Assembly (NCBI GenBank): GCA_012026715.1
Contig: VEPB01000348.1
Location: forward strand, 1 to 8,902
Origin: Methylococcaceae bacterium
GTDB taxonomy: Bacteria > Pseudomonadota > Gammaproteobacteria > Methylococcales > Methylococcaceae
DNA length: 8,902 nucleotides
Direction of reading: 5' to 3'
The translations under genes were made by a program, and so were the position numbers. Below are positions 1-8,536 of this stretch, piece by piece. Every line of letters begins with the position of its first letter. The first letter of the stretch is position 1. Below the pieces are notes generated by a model. That model made no database searches, had not been told where the DNA came from, and worked only from the letters and a program-made list of their open reading frames with translations.

Positions 1-22
1 CGCTGCTTCGTTTGAGCCGCCC

Positions 23-3000
23 ATGGCCGTAACCACCTCAGCTTCCGGTGAATTGGACCGGCCGGTTACCCAAAGCGGGAAACCTCCCCGGTTTCCCGCC
101 GTTCTGACCCTGCTTTGCATCACAGCGCTGCTCGGAGTCGCCGTAGCGACCTTCCAGTCGGTCAAGAAGCATGAGATCGGTCAGGCCCAAGCGAACCTGG
201 CCGCCATCGCCAACCTGAAGCAGAGGCAGGTCAGCGACTGGCTCCAGTTGCTCAAGCGCGATTTCGACGGCACCGCGATCGACTCCGTCTTGCCCTATGT
301 AATCGAGCCGTGGCTGAAGGCCGGCCGACCCCATGACGAGAGCGAGTCCAAAATTGCCGAGCGACTGGCTGCTGTTCGTTCCATTTACGGCCTAAAGTCG
401 GTTCAGCTCTTCGGCATTGATGGACGGGAACTCGCTCGCGCGGGCGTCTCCTATCCGCCGCCCGATAAGCACGAACTGCTGCAGGCGCAGCAATCGCAGT
501 CCGGGTTGGTCACCGAGATTCATGCCGGCGAATCCGGAAACGAGCAGGATATTCACGTGGACGTGGTCGGCGCGCTCCGCGTCAAGCATGACGAGGCCTC
601 GTCGGTCGTGGCCGTGATGGTCTTCCACGCCGGCCTGTCCGACAGCCTGTTCCCCTTGATTCAACAGTGGCCGGCCCCCAGCGAGACGGCGGAAACCCTG
701 CTCGTAAAACGGGAGCAGGACGACGTCGTCTATCTCAATGACCTGCGGCACCGGAAAAACCTTCCCCACCGGCTGAGGCTGCCGTTGGCCAGCCACACCA
801 GCGCCGCCCTCGCGGCGCTGGGCGAGCGAGGGCAGATCGAAGCGCGCGATTACCGGGGACAGCCGGTGTTGGCGGAAATCCGCCCCATTACCGGAACGAC
901 CTGGTTGTTGATCGCCAAACAGGACTTGGCAGAGATCCACGCGCCAGTGGTACGGGCGGGCTGGATCGCGGGTTCGGTGACGCTTGTCCTGAGCGGCTTT
1001 CTTGGGCTGCTGCTGCGGTTCTGGCACGGCCGTCAGCTCGCCTACTACACCGTTCGCGCGGCGCAGGCGGAAGCCCGTTTCGGCTCATTGCTGCGGCAGG
1101 CCAATGACATCATTTTGTTGATGGACGAGCGGGGCACCGTGATGGACGCCAACGCGCACGCCTTCGACGCCTTGGGCTATCCCCGCGACCAATTGATTGG
1201 CATGCACGTGGCGCGACTCGCCGGAACCGAGGTGCCGGCGGGCGTTTTTGCCGAAGCTTTCGACGGTTGCAACGGTGCGGTGGAATTTGTGGGTGAATCC
1301 CTTCTGCTTCGGGCCGATGGGCGTCAGTTACCTGCCGAAGTCAAGTGCAAACTGATTGAAAGCCATGGCAATCGCTATCGTCAGGCGATCATTCGCGACA
1401 TCACCGAACGCAAGGCTCGGGAGGCGGAACTGGCCAAGCGGGAGGCGCTCTACCGTGGGGTGGTCGAAAGCCAGCTGGACGGCTTCTGGCTGATTGATCG
1501 CGGCGGCCGGCTGCTGGAGGTCAACGAGGCCTACGTCCAACGATCCGGTTACAGCCGCCAGGAATTGCTGTCGATGCGCGTCTCCGACCTGGACGCCGTC
1601 CATACGGCGCAAGACATCGCCGGCCGCATCGAAAATATCATCCACGCTGGCAGCGATCTGTTCGAAACGGTGCACCGGACCAAGGACGGAACCAACTGGC
1701 TAGCAGAGGTAAACCTGCAATATCTGCCGCATGCGGGCGGCATCCTGTGTGCCTTCATTCTCGACATTCGCCAGCGTAAACGGGCGGAGTCACTGTGGCA
1801 GATCCGTCTGAAACTGTCCGAGCTCGCCCGGGCCGGGAATCTGGATGCGTTGATGCAAGAATCCCTGGATACCGCACAGCGCTTCACCGGCAGCAACATC
1901 GGTTTCTTCCATTTCGTGCACGAAAACCAGCAGGACCTGATTCTGCAGACCTGGTCTTCGAACTCATCGAGCCAAGACTCCAAGGCCAAGGGGGTCCTTT
2001 TTCCCATCAGCGAGGCTGCGACGCGGTTGGATTGTTGCCTCCGGAGGGCGCCCGTGGTGCGCAACAACGGCGCCTGCCTCAGCGGCGGCCACGTCCTGCT
2101 GGACGGATCGAGCCCGGTCACCCGGGAGTTGAGCATTCCGGTGATCCGCCAAGGGCGGATCGTCGCCATCCTGAGCGTGGGCAACAAGGCCACCGACTAC
2201 GAGCAGAGCGACGTTGATCTGGTGAAAGACCTGGCCGAATTGGCCATGGACCTGGTTGCCGAAAGGCAGACTGAACTCGCTTTGCGGGAAAGCGAGGAGC
2301 GCTACCGCCGCATCGTCACGTCAGCCAATGAAGGGATCTGGTGGCTCGACGAACGAGACCATACCCTGTTTGTAAACCCGGCCCTGTCGGCGATGCTGGG
2401 CTATTCGGCGGAGGAGATGGTCGGCACCTCGGTCGAACGCTTCGTCTACGACGAGGATCTGGCCAGCCTTCGGCAGCGCCTGGAGCGGCGACATGCCGGC
2501 CAGGACGATCGCTATGAGCAACGGTTCCGCCGCCAGGACGGCTCGGTATGCTGGTGCCGGATTTCCGCGACCGTTCTGAGAGATGGGGAAGGCCGCTATG
2601 CCGGTTCGTTTGCCTTATTCACCGACATTTCCAGTCAGAAACAGGCTGAGCAGCAACTCCAGTTGGCCGCAAGCGTTTTTGCCAGCACCCAGGAAGCCAT
2701 CCTGATTACCGATCCGCAAGGCACCATCATCGACGTAAACCCAGCCTTCATCCGAACGACCGGATACACCCGGGAGGAGATCATCGGAAAAAACCCCAGG
2801 CTGCTGAAATCCGGCAGGCATGCTCCAGAGTTTTATGGGGCGCTTTGGGCGGCGTTGGCGGAAACCGGCACCTGGAGTGGCGAAATCTGGAACCGCCGGA
2901 AGAATGGAGACATCTTTCCGGAATGGCTGACGATCTCGTCGGTACGCGATGATGCCGGCCGAGTCACCAGTTACATCGGCGTCACCCTGGACATCTCCCT

Positions 3001-4354
3001 GCTCAAGGCACACGAGGAAAAACTGGAATACATGGCCTATTTCGATCTGCTCACCGGGCTGCCGAATCGGGTATTGCTGGTTGACCGCATGAATCAGGCC
3101 ATCGCCCATGCCCGGCGCAACAAGCAACTATTAGCCGTCGGCTACCTGGATCTCGATGGCTTCAAGCCGGTCAATGATCAGTTCGGACATGCCTTGGGGG
3201 ATCTTCTTCTGATTGAGGTCGCCAGCCGGATCAGTTCGGTACTGCGGGAGGAAGACACGGTGTCACGGCTGGGAGGCGATGAATTCGTGCTGCTGCTGCA
3301 GGGGATGGACGATCAGGAAGACTGCCAGGTGACATTGCTGCGGCTGCTGGAACAGATCAACCAACCGTGGCCTTTGGCGGAGGGTACGGTCCAGGTTTCG
3401 GCCAGCATCGGCGTCACCCTATACCCGCTGGACGACTCCGACCCGGATAGTCTGCTGCGGCATGCCGATCAAGCCATGTATCGGGCAAAACGCCTGGGCA
3501 AGAGCCGCTACGTCATTTACGACAACCTCATCGACTCCCAGCCCGACGCCGAACCTGAAGGTCTGGCGGAAATCCGGATGGCCCTGGAGAATCGGGATTT
3601 CGAACTGCACTACCAGCCGAAAATCAATCTGCGGTCCGGCGCGGTGGGCGGAGTCGAGGCGCTGCTGCGCTGGAATCATCGCGAGCGGGGCCTGATCTTC
3701 CCCGGCGACTTTCTGCCCCAGATCAGTGGACACCCGCTGACGCCGAAACTGGATCGCTGGGTCATGACGGAGGGACTTCGGCAAGCGGCTGCCTGGGCAG
3801 ATCTTGGCCTGAATCTGGAGATCAGCGTCAACATCTCGGCAGAAAGCCTGCAGGCAAAGGATTTCATGGAGTTCCTCTCGGCGCTGGTGGCCCAATATCC
3901 CGGCCTTCTAAGGGGCCTGTTCGAATTCGAGATCGTGGAAACCGCAGCCTTGCAGGATATCCATCAAATCTCCTCGGTGATCCAGGCATGCAAGGAGTTG
4001 GGTATCGGATTTGCCCTCGACGATTTCGGAACCGGATACTCGTCGTTGACCTATCTGCGCCACTTACCAGCGGTGGTCCTAAAAATCGACCAGTCCTTCG
4101 TGCGGAACATGCTCGATGACGATGGCGATCTGGCCATCGTTCAGGGCGTGATCGGTCTGAGCCGCGCGTTCGGCCTCAAATCCGTCGCTGAAGGCGTCGA
4201 AACGGCCGTCCACGGCGCCCGCCTGTTGCAGCTTGGCTGCGACATGGCGCAAGGCTACGGTATAGCCCGCCCCATGCCGGCCGCTGAAATACCGGAATGG
4301 GTCCGGCGGTGGAATCAGAATAGCGAATGGCGGTCGTCGGTGATCGAAACCTGA
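23..4354 (+). CDS. Membrane-bound multi-sensor GGDEF-EAL protein (c-di-GMP turnover)
   Basis: This 1443-residue inner-membrane protein is predicted to make and/or degrade cyclic di-GMP. Hydrophobic segments lie at about residues 24-46 and 312-334 and enclose a periplasmic Cache-like sensor. The cytoplasmic part reads PAS (about 351-470), PAS (475-590), GAF (594-750), PAS (756-880), PAS (882-1000), GGDEF (1002-1165) and EAL (1180-1437). The cyclase keeps GGDEF at 1084-1088, and an RxxD product-inhibition site (REED, 1075-1078) sits exactly five residues upstream. The phosphodiesterase keeps EALLRW (1212-1217), N1270, EIVE (1303-1306), DDFGTGYSS (1333-1341), K1354, EGVE (1390-1393) and Q1410. 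Both halves therefore look catalytically competent; which activity dominates cannot be read from sequence. The sensed ligands are unknown. The start is provisional: no clear Shine-Dalgarno precedes ATG 23, and the frame is open to the window edge, so a longer N-terminus is possible. Confidence 0.93.
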   Translation: MAVTTSASGELDRPVTQSGKPPRFPAVLTLLCITALLGVAVATFQSVKKHEIGQAQANLAAIANLKQRQVSDWLQLLKRDFDGTAIDSVLPYVIEPWLKAGRPHDESESKIAERLAAVRSIYGLKSVQLFGIDGRELARAGVSYPPPDKHELLQAQQSQSGLVTEIHAGESGNEQDIHVDVVGALRVKHDEASSVVAVMVFHAGLSDSLFPLIQQWPAPSETAETLLVKREQDDVVYLNDLRHRKNLPHRLRLPLASHTSAALAALGERGQIEARDYRGQPVLAEIRPITGTTWLLIAKQDLAEIHAPVVRAGWIAGSVTLVLSGFLGLLLRFWHGRQLAYYTVRAAQAEARFGSLLRQANDIILLMDERGTVMDANAHAFDALGYPRDQLIGMHVARLAGTEVPAGVFAEAFDGCNGAVEFVGESLLLRADGRQLPAEVKCKLIESHGNRYRQAIIRDITERKAREAELAKREALYRGVVESQLDGFWLIDRGGRLLEVNEAYVQRSGYSRQELLSMRVSDLDAVHTAQDIAGRIENIIHAGSDLFETVHRTKDGTNWLAEVNLQYLPHAGGILCAFILDIRQRKRAESLWQIRLKLSELARAGNLDALMQESLDTAQRFTGSNIGFFHFVHENQQDLILQTWSSNSSSQDSKAKGVLFPISEAATRLDCCLRRAPVVRNNGACLSGGHVLLDGSSPVTRELSIPVIRQGRIVAILSVGNKATDYEQSDVDLVKDLAELAMDLVAERQTELALRESEERYRRIVTSANEGIWWLDERDHTLFVNPALSAMLGYSAEEMVGTSVERFVYDEDLASLRQRLERRHAGQDDRYEQRFRRQDGSVCWCRISATVLRDGEGRYAGSFALFTDISSQKQAEQQLQLAASVFASTQEAILITDPQGTIIDVNPAFIRTTGYTREEIIGKNPRLLKSGRHAPEFYGALWAALAETGTWSGEIWNRRKNGDIFPEWLTISSVRDDAGRVTSYIGVTLDISLLKAHEEKLEYMAYFDLLTGLPNRVLLVDRMNQAIAHARRNKQLLAVGYLDLDGFKPVNDQFGHALGDLLLIEVASRISSVLREEDTVSRLGGDEFVLLLQGMDDQEDCQVTLLRLLEQINQPWPLAEGTVQVSASIGVTLYPLDDSDPDSLLRHADQAMYRAKRLGKSRYVIYDNLIDSQPDAEPEGLAEIRMALENRDFELHYQPKINLRSGAVGGVEALLRWNHRERGLIFPGDFLPQISGHPLTPKLDRWVMTEGLRQAAAWADLGLNLEISVNISAESLQAKDFMEFLSALVAQYPGLLRGLFEFEIVETAALQDIHQISSVIQACKELGIGFALDDFGTGYSSLTYLRHLPAVVLKIDQSFVRNMLDDDGDLAIVQGVIGLSRAFGLKSVAEGVETAVHGARLLQLGCDMAQGYGIARPMPAAEIPEWVRRWNQNSEWRSSVIET

Positions 4355-4404
4355 CCCGGCACCGCGCTACGGTCGCCCGGCATCTACGCCAACAGCGCCA
4401 GAAC

Positions 4405-4436
4405 GCGCGGTCCGGGTGACACCACCGGGCCCGCGC
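4405..4436 (+). terminator. GC-rich imperfect hairpin after the GGDEF-EAL gene (possible terminator)
   Basis: Positions 4405-4418 pair with 4423-4436 around the four-base loop ACAC. Twelve of 14 positions pair; the mismatches are 4411/4430 and 4414/4427. The hairpin begins 50 bases after the stop codon and lies upstream of the predicted pyrG promoter, which is where a terminator would be expected. No T-tract follows (the next bases are AGGCGCCCTACC), so it is not a textbook intrinsic terminator. It could instead stabilise the 3' end of the mRNA or have no role. Confidence 0.4.
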
Positions 4437-4537
4437 AGGCGCCCTACCCTCACTATCCTCCATCCAGCCATCCCCGAACGCTTTCCCGGGAAGTGGGGGT
4501 CGTGCCGGGTGCGCGAGCGATTTGCCGAATCTAACCG

Positions 4538-4566
4538 ATGACTGCGCCTCCTGGGTCGGGTAAAAT
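4538..4566 (+). promoter_or_regulatory. Predicted sigma70-type promoter of pyrG
   Basis: A -35-like ATGACT (4538-4543, four of six matches to TTGACA) is separated by exactly 17 bases from a -10-like TAAAAT (4561-4566, five of six matches to TATAAT). Transcription should start near 4571-4574, at the edge of or inside a run of six T (4572-4577). It is the best-spaced promoter I can find in the 321-base gap ahead of pyrG. It would serve pyrG-kdsA and perhaps eno. Confidence 0.6.
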
Positions 4567-4570
4567 GCCG

Positions 4571-4675
4571 GTTTTTTCACGGAGCCCCCGCCGGAGTGCC
4601 GGATCCGCCGCTTTCCGTCGGCGGTTGTCGTCGCATCGCCGGCCCTTGCCGGTAAGCCGGAGCGCTCGCACCTCA
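4571..4675 (+). promoter_or_regulatory. Predicted structured 5' leader of pyrG mRNA
   Basis: From the predicted start to the pyrG ATG there are about 100 untranslated bases. Two compact hairpins are visible. CCGCCG (4605-4610) pairs with CGGCGG (4619-4624) across an eight-base loop. CCGGC (4639-4643) pairs with GCCGG (4648-4652) across the tetraloop CCTT. The leader opens with a T6 run (4572-4577) followed by C. The nearest Shine-Dalgarno-like GGAG (4659-4662) lies 13 bases before the ATG, which is longer than usual. Whether these structures regulate anything is unknown. No known riboswitch class was recognised. Confidence 0.4.
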
Positions 4676-6310
4676 ATGACCAAATACATCTTCATCACCG
4701 GCGGGGTGGTTTCCTCCCTCGGCAAAGGCATTGCCGCGTCCTCCCTGGCCGCCATCCTGGAGGCGCGCGGACTCAGCGTCACCATGACCAAGCTGGACCC
4801 CTACATCAACGTGGATCCGGGAACCATGAGCCCGTTCCAGCACGGCGAGGTATTCGTCACCGAGGACGGCGCCGAGACCGACCTGGACCTGGGGCATTAC
4901 GAGCGCTACCTCAACACCACCATGCAGCGGGTCAACAGCTGCTCTGCCGGCCAGATCTACGAGAACGTGATCCGCAAGGAACGGCGCGGCGAATACCTGG
5001 GCGCAACGGTCCAGGTCATCCCCCACATCACCGACGAGATCAAGCGGGTGATCCGGTTGAGCGCGGAAGGCTACGACGTGGCGCTGATCGAGATCGGAGG
5101 CACCGTGGGCGACATCGAATCCCTGCCCTTCCTGGAGACCATCCGCCAGATGCGCGTGGACCTGGGGGAAGACAAGACCCTGTTCATCCACCTCACCCTG
5201 CTGCCCTACATCGCCAGCGCCGGCGAGCTCAAGACCAAACCCACCCAGCATTCGGTGAAGGAGCTGCGCACCATCGGCATCCAGCCGGACGTATTGATCT
5301 GCCGCTCGGAAAAGGCGATGCCGGTGGGCGAACGGCGCAAGATCGCGTTGTTCACCAATGTGCACGAAGACGCCGTCATCTCGGCGGTGGACGCCGATTC
5401 CATCTACCGTATTCCCATGCTGCTGCACGAGCAGGGCCTGGACAACATCGTGGTGCGCAAGCTGCGGCTGGACGTGCCACCCGCCGACTTGTCGGAATGG
5501 AAGGCGGTGATCAACGCCCTGGAGAATCCGGAAGCCGAAGTCACCATCGCCATGGTGGGCAAGTACGTCAATCATTCCGACGCCTACAAGTCGTTGACCG
5601 AGGCCCTGGCCCACGCCGGAATCAGCAACCGCACCAAGGTCCGGATCAAGTTCATCGAATCGGAAGAGATCGAGGACAAGGGCACCGCGTCCCTGGAAGG
5701 CGTGGACGCCATCCTGGTGCCGGGCGGCTTCGGCGAGCGCGGGGTCGAGGGCAAGATCGCCACCGTGAAATACGCTCGCGAGCGCAAGATCCCCTACCTG
5801 GGGATTTGCCTGGGCATGCAGGTCGCGGTGATCGAATTCGCGCGCAACGTGGCCAAGCTGGAAGGCGCCCACAGCACCGAGTTCCTGCCCACCTCGCCGC
5901 ACCCGGTCATCGCCCTGATCACCGAATGGCAGGATGAGGCCGGCCAGGTGGAACATCGCTCGGCCGACTCCGACCTGGGCGGCACCATGCGGCTGGGCGG
6001 CCAGAAATGCCGGCTGATTGCCAACTCCCTGGCACACCAGCAATACGGCAAAGACGTCATCACCGAACGCCACCGCCACCGCTACGAGTTCAACAACTCC
6101 TACCAGAAGCGGCTGGAGGACGCCGGCATGCGCATCTCCGGCAAGTCCATCGACGGCCGCCTGGTAGAGATGATCGAGATCCCCGACCACCCCTGGTTCC
6201 TGGCCTGCCAGTTCCATCCGGAATTCACCTCCACCCCGCGCGGCGGCCATCCACTCTTCGCCGGCTTCGTCCGCGCCGCCCGCCAGCATTCCGAGAAGAC
6301 CGAAGCATGA
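4676..6310 (+). CDS. pyrG: CTP synthase (glutamine-hydrolysing)
   Basis: Cytosolic enzyme that converts UTP to CTP using ATP and ammonia released from glutamine, the last step of pyrimidine nucleotide synthesis. At 544 residues it is one shorter than the 545-residue E. coli protein. The N-terminal synthetase domain opens with the family start MTKYIFITGGVVSSLGKG, whose P-loop lysine is K17. It also carries EDGAETDLDLGHYER and EIGGTVGDIES, which hold the expected magnesium ligands. The C-terminal glutamine amidotransferase domain has the nucleophile C378 in GICLGMQ and the H514/E516 pair in HPEF, one less than E. coli C379/H515/E517. The ATG at 4676 is chosen because it gives the family N-terminus; the frame is open back to 4538, but that stretch covers the promoter and leader. 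The stop codon overlaps the kdsA start (ATGA), implying co-transcription and probable translational coupling. Confidence 0.98.
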   Translation: MTKYIFITGGVVSSLGKGIAASSLAAILEARGLSVTMTKLDPYINVDPGTMSPFQHGEVFVTEDGAETDLDLGHYERYLNTTMQRVNSCSAGQIYENVIRKERRGEYLGATVQVIPHITDEIKRVIRLSAEGYDVALIEIGGTVGDIESLPFLETIRQMRVDLGEDKTLFIHLTLLPYIASAGELKTKPTQHSVKELRTIGIQPDVLICRSEKAMPVGERRKIALFTNVHEDAVISAVDADSIYRIPMLLHEQGLDNIVVRKLRLDVPPADLSEWKAVINALENPEAEVTIAMVGKYVNHSDAYKSLTEALAHAGISNRTKVRIKFIESEEIEDKGTASLEGVDAILVPGGFGERGVEGKIATVKYARERKIPYLGICLGMQVAVIEFARNVAKLEGAHSTEFLPTSPHPVIALITEWQDEAGQVEHRSADSDLGGTMRLGGQKCRLIANSLAHQQYGKDVITERHRHRYEFNNSYQKRLEDAGMRISGKSIDGRLVEMIEIPDHPWFLACQFHPEFTSTPRGGHPLFAGFVRAARQHSEKTEA

Positions 6311-7128
6311 ACCTCTGCGGATTCGAAACCGGGTTGGACCGGCCGTTTTTCCTGATCGCCGGCCCCTGCGTCATCGAGAGCGAGCAGCTTGCCCTGGATA
6401 CGGCGGGAATCCTCAAGGAGCTGACCGCCGAACTGGGCGTCCCCTTCATCTACAAATCGTCCTTCGACAAGGCCAACCGCTCGTCCCACGAAACCTTCCG
6501 GGGCCCGGGGCTGGAAGCCGGCCTGGACATCCTGGCCAAGGTAAAACGGCAGATCGGCGTGCCGGTGCTCACCGACGTCCACGAAGACACGCCGCTGGAG
6601 CAGGTCGCCGCCGTGGTGGACGTGCTGCAAACGCCCGCCTTCCTGTGCCGCCAGACCAATTTCATCCAGGCGGTGGCGCGCCTGGGCAAGCCGGTCAACA
6701 TCAAGAAGGGCCAATTCATGGCGCCTTGGGACATGAAGAATGTCGCCAACAAGGCCCTGGCCACCGGCAACGACCAGATCATGGTATGCGAGCGGGGGGC
6801 CTCCTTCGGCTACAACACCCTGGTCTCCGACATGCGCTCCCTGGTGGTGCTGCGGGAAACCGGCTGCCCGGTGGTGTTCGACGCCACCCATTCGGTGCAG
6901 CAACCCGGCGGCCAGGGCACCTGCTCCGGCGGCCAGCGCGAGTTCGTGCCGGCCCTCGCCAAGGCCGCGGCGGCGGTGGGAGTGGACGGCATCTTCATGG
7001 AAACCCATCCCGATCCGGACCAGGCCTTGAGCGACGGCCCCAACGCCTGGCCGCTGGACCGCATGCGCGTTTTGCTGGAAACCCTGATCGCCATCGACCA
7101 GGCCGTGAAAAGCCGGGGTTTCCTCTGA
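6307..7128 (+). CDS. kdsA: 3-deoxy-8-phosphooctulonate (KDO-8-phosphate) synthase, class II metal-dependent type
   Basis: Cytosolic aldolase-like TIM-barrel enzyme that condenses phosphoenolpyruvate with D-arabinose-5-phosphate to give KDO-8-phosphate, a precursor of the inner core of lipopolysaccharide. The 273 residues cover the whole family fold and include IAGPCVIES, the SFDKANRSS substrate motif, TDVHE, RQTNF, NIKKGQF, CERGASFGY and FDATHS. E. coli KdsA (metal-independent) has asparagine where this protein has C21. Here C21, H195, E232 and D243 make a complete divalent-metal site, with the same spacing as C11/H185/E222/D233 of the Aquifex aeolicus enzyme. The start at 6307 gives the family N-terminus and overlaps the pyrG stop by four bases. 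An in-frame upstream ATG at 6007 lies inside pyrG and is rejected. Phosphoenolpyruvate for the reaction is the product of enolase, encoded 46 bases downstream. Confidence 0.97.
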   Translation: MNLCGFETGLDRPFFLIAGPCVIESEQLALDTAGILKELTAELGVPFIYKSSFDKANRSSHETFRGPGLEAGLDILAKVKRQIGVPVLTDVHEDTPLEQVAAVVDVLQTPAFLCRQTNFIQAVARLGKPVNIKKGQFMAPWDMKNVANKALATGNDQIMVCERGASFGYNTLVSDMRSLVVLRETGCPVVFDATHSVQQPGGQGTCSGGQREFVPALAKAAAAVGVDGIFMETHPDPDQALSDGPNAWPLDRMRVLLETLIAIDQAVKSRGFL

Positions 7129-7174
7129 CCCCAACCCTCACTGCGACATTCACTTCACCACAACAGGTAGAACC

Positions 7175-8458
<1,284 letters not shown>

Positions 8459-8470
8459 TCGACCCCGCCG

Positions 8471-8527
8471 AACCGGCCATGACACTCGTGCTCCTTTAAT
8501 ATGAAAGCACCCGCGTCATGGCCGGTT
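8471..8527 (+). terminator. Long inverted repeat just after eno (possible terminator)
   Basis: Thirteen bases at 8471-8483 (AACCGGCCATGAC) are perfectly complementary to 8515-8527. Inside, GTGCT (8488-8492) pairs with AGCAC (8506-8510), giving one extended stem with a short internal loop and an AT-rich apex. The arm starts 13 bases after the eno stop codon, a good place for a terminator or for a structure protecting the 3' end. Only three T (8526-8528) follow, partly inside the stem, so intrinsic termination would be weak. It may instead be a copy of a dispersed palindrome. Confidence 0.5.
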
Positions 8528-8536
8528 TCCCCTACC

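Noticed and set aside
3600..4340. Possibility that the EAL domain is degenerate because of its variant linker
   Set aside because: The EAL glutamate, N1270, the EIVE motif, D1333/D1334, K1354, E1390 and Q1410 are all present, so catalytic loss is not supported.
4538..4675. 46-residue N-terminal extension of PyrG from ATG 4538
   Set aside because: The extension is Arg/Ser/Pro-rich, unlike any CTP synthase N-terminus; its ATG is part of the predicted -35 box, and the family start MTKYIFITGG is at 4676.
4673..6289. 538-codon open frame on the minus strand opposite pyrG
   Set aside because: It exactly shadows a clearly conserved gene; long antisense frames are expected in GC-rich coding DNA, and the translation is rich in low-complexity G, V, H, D and Q with no recognisable domain.
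6007..6306. 100-residue N-terminal extension of KdsA from ATG 6007
   Set aside because: It lies wholly inside pyrG in another frame and has no KdsA similarity; ATG 6307 gives the normal length.
8495..8502. TTTAATAT as a -10 box for ftsB
   Set aside because: No -35-like hexamer lies 16-18 bases upstream, and the bases form the apex of the eno-proximal hairpin.
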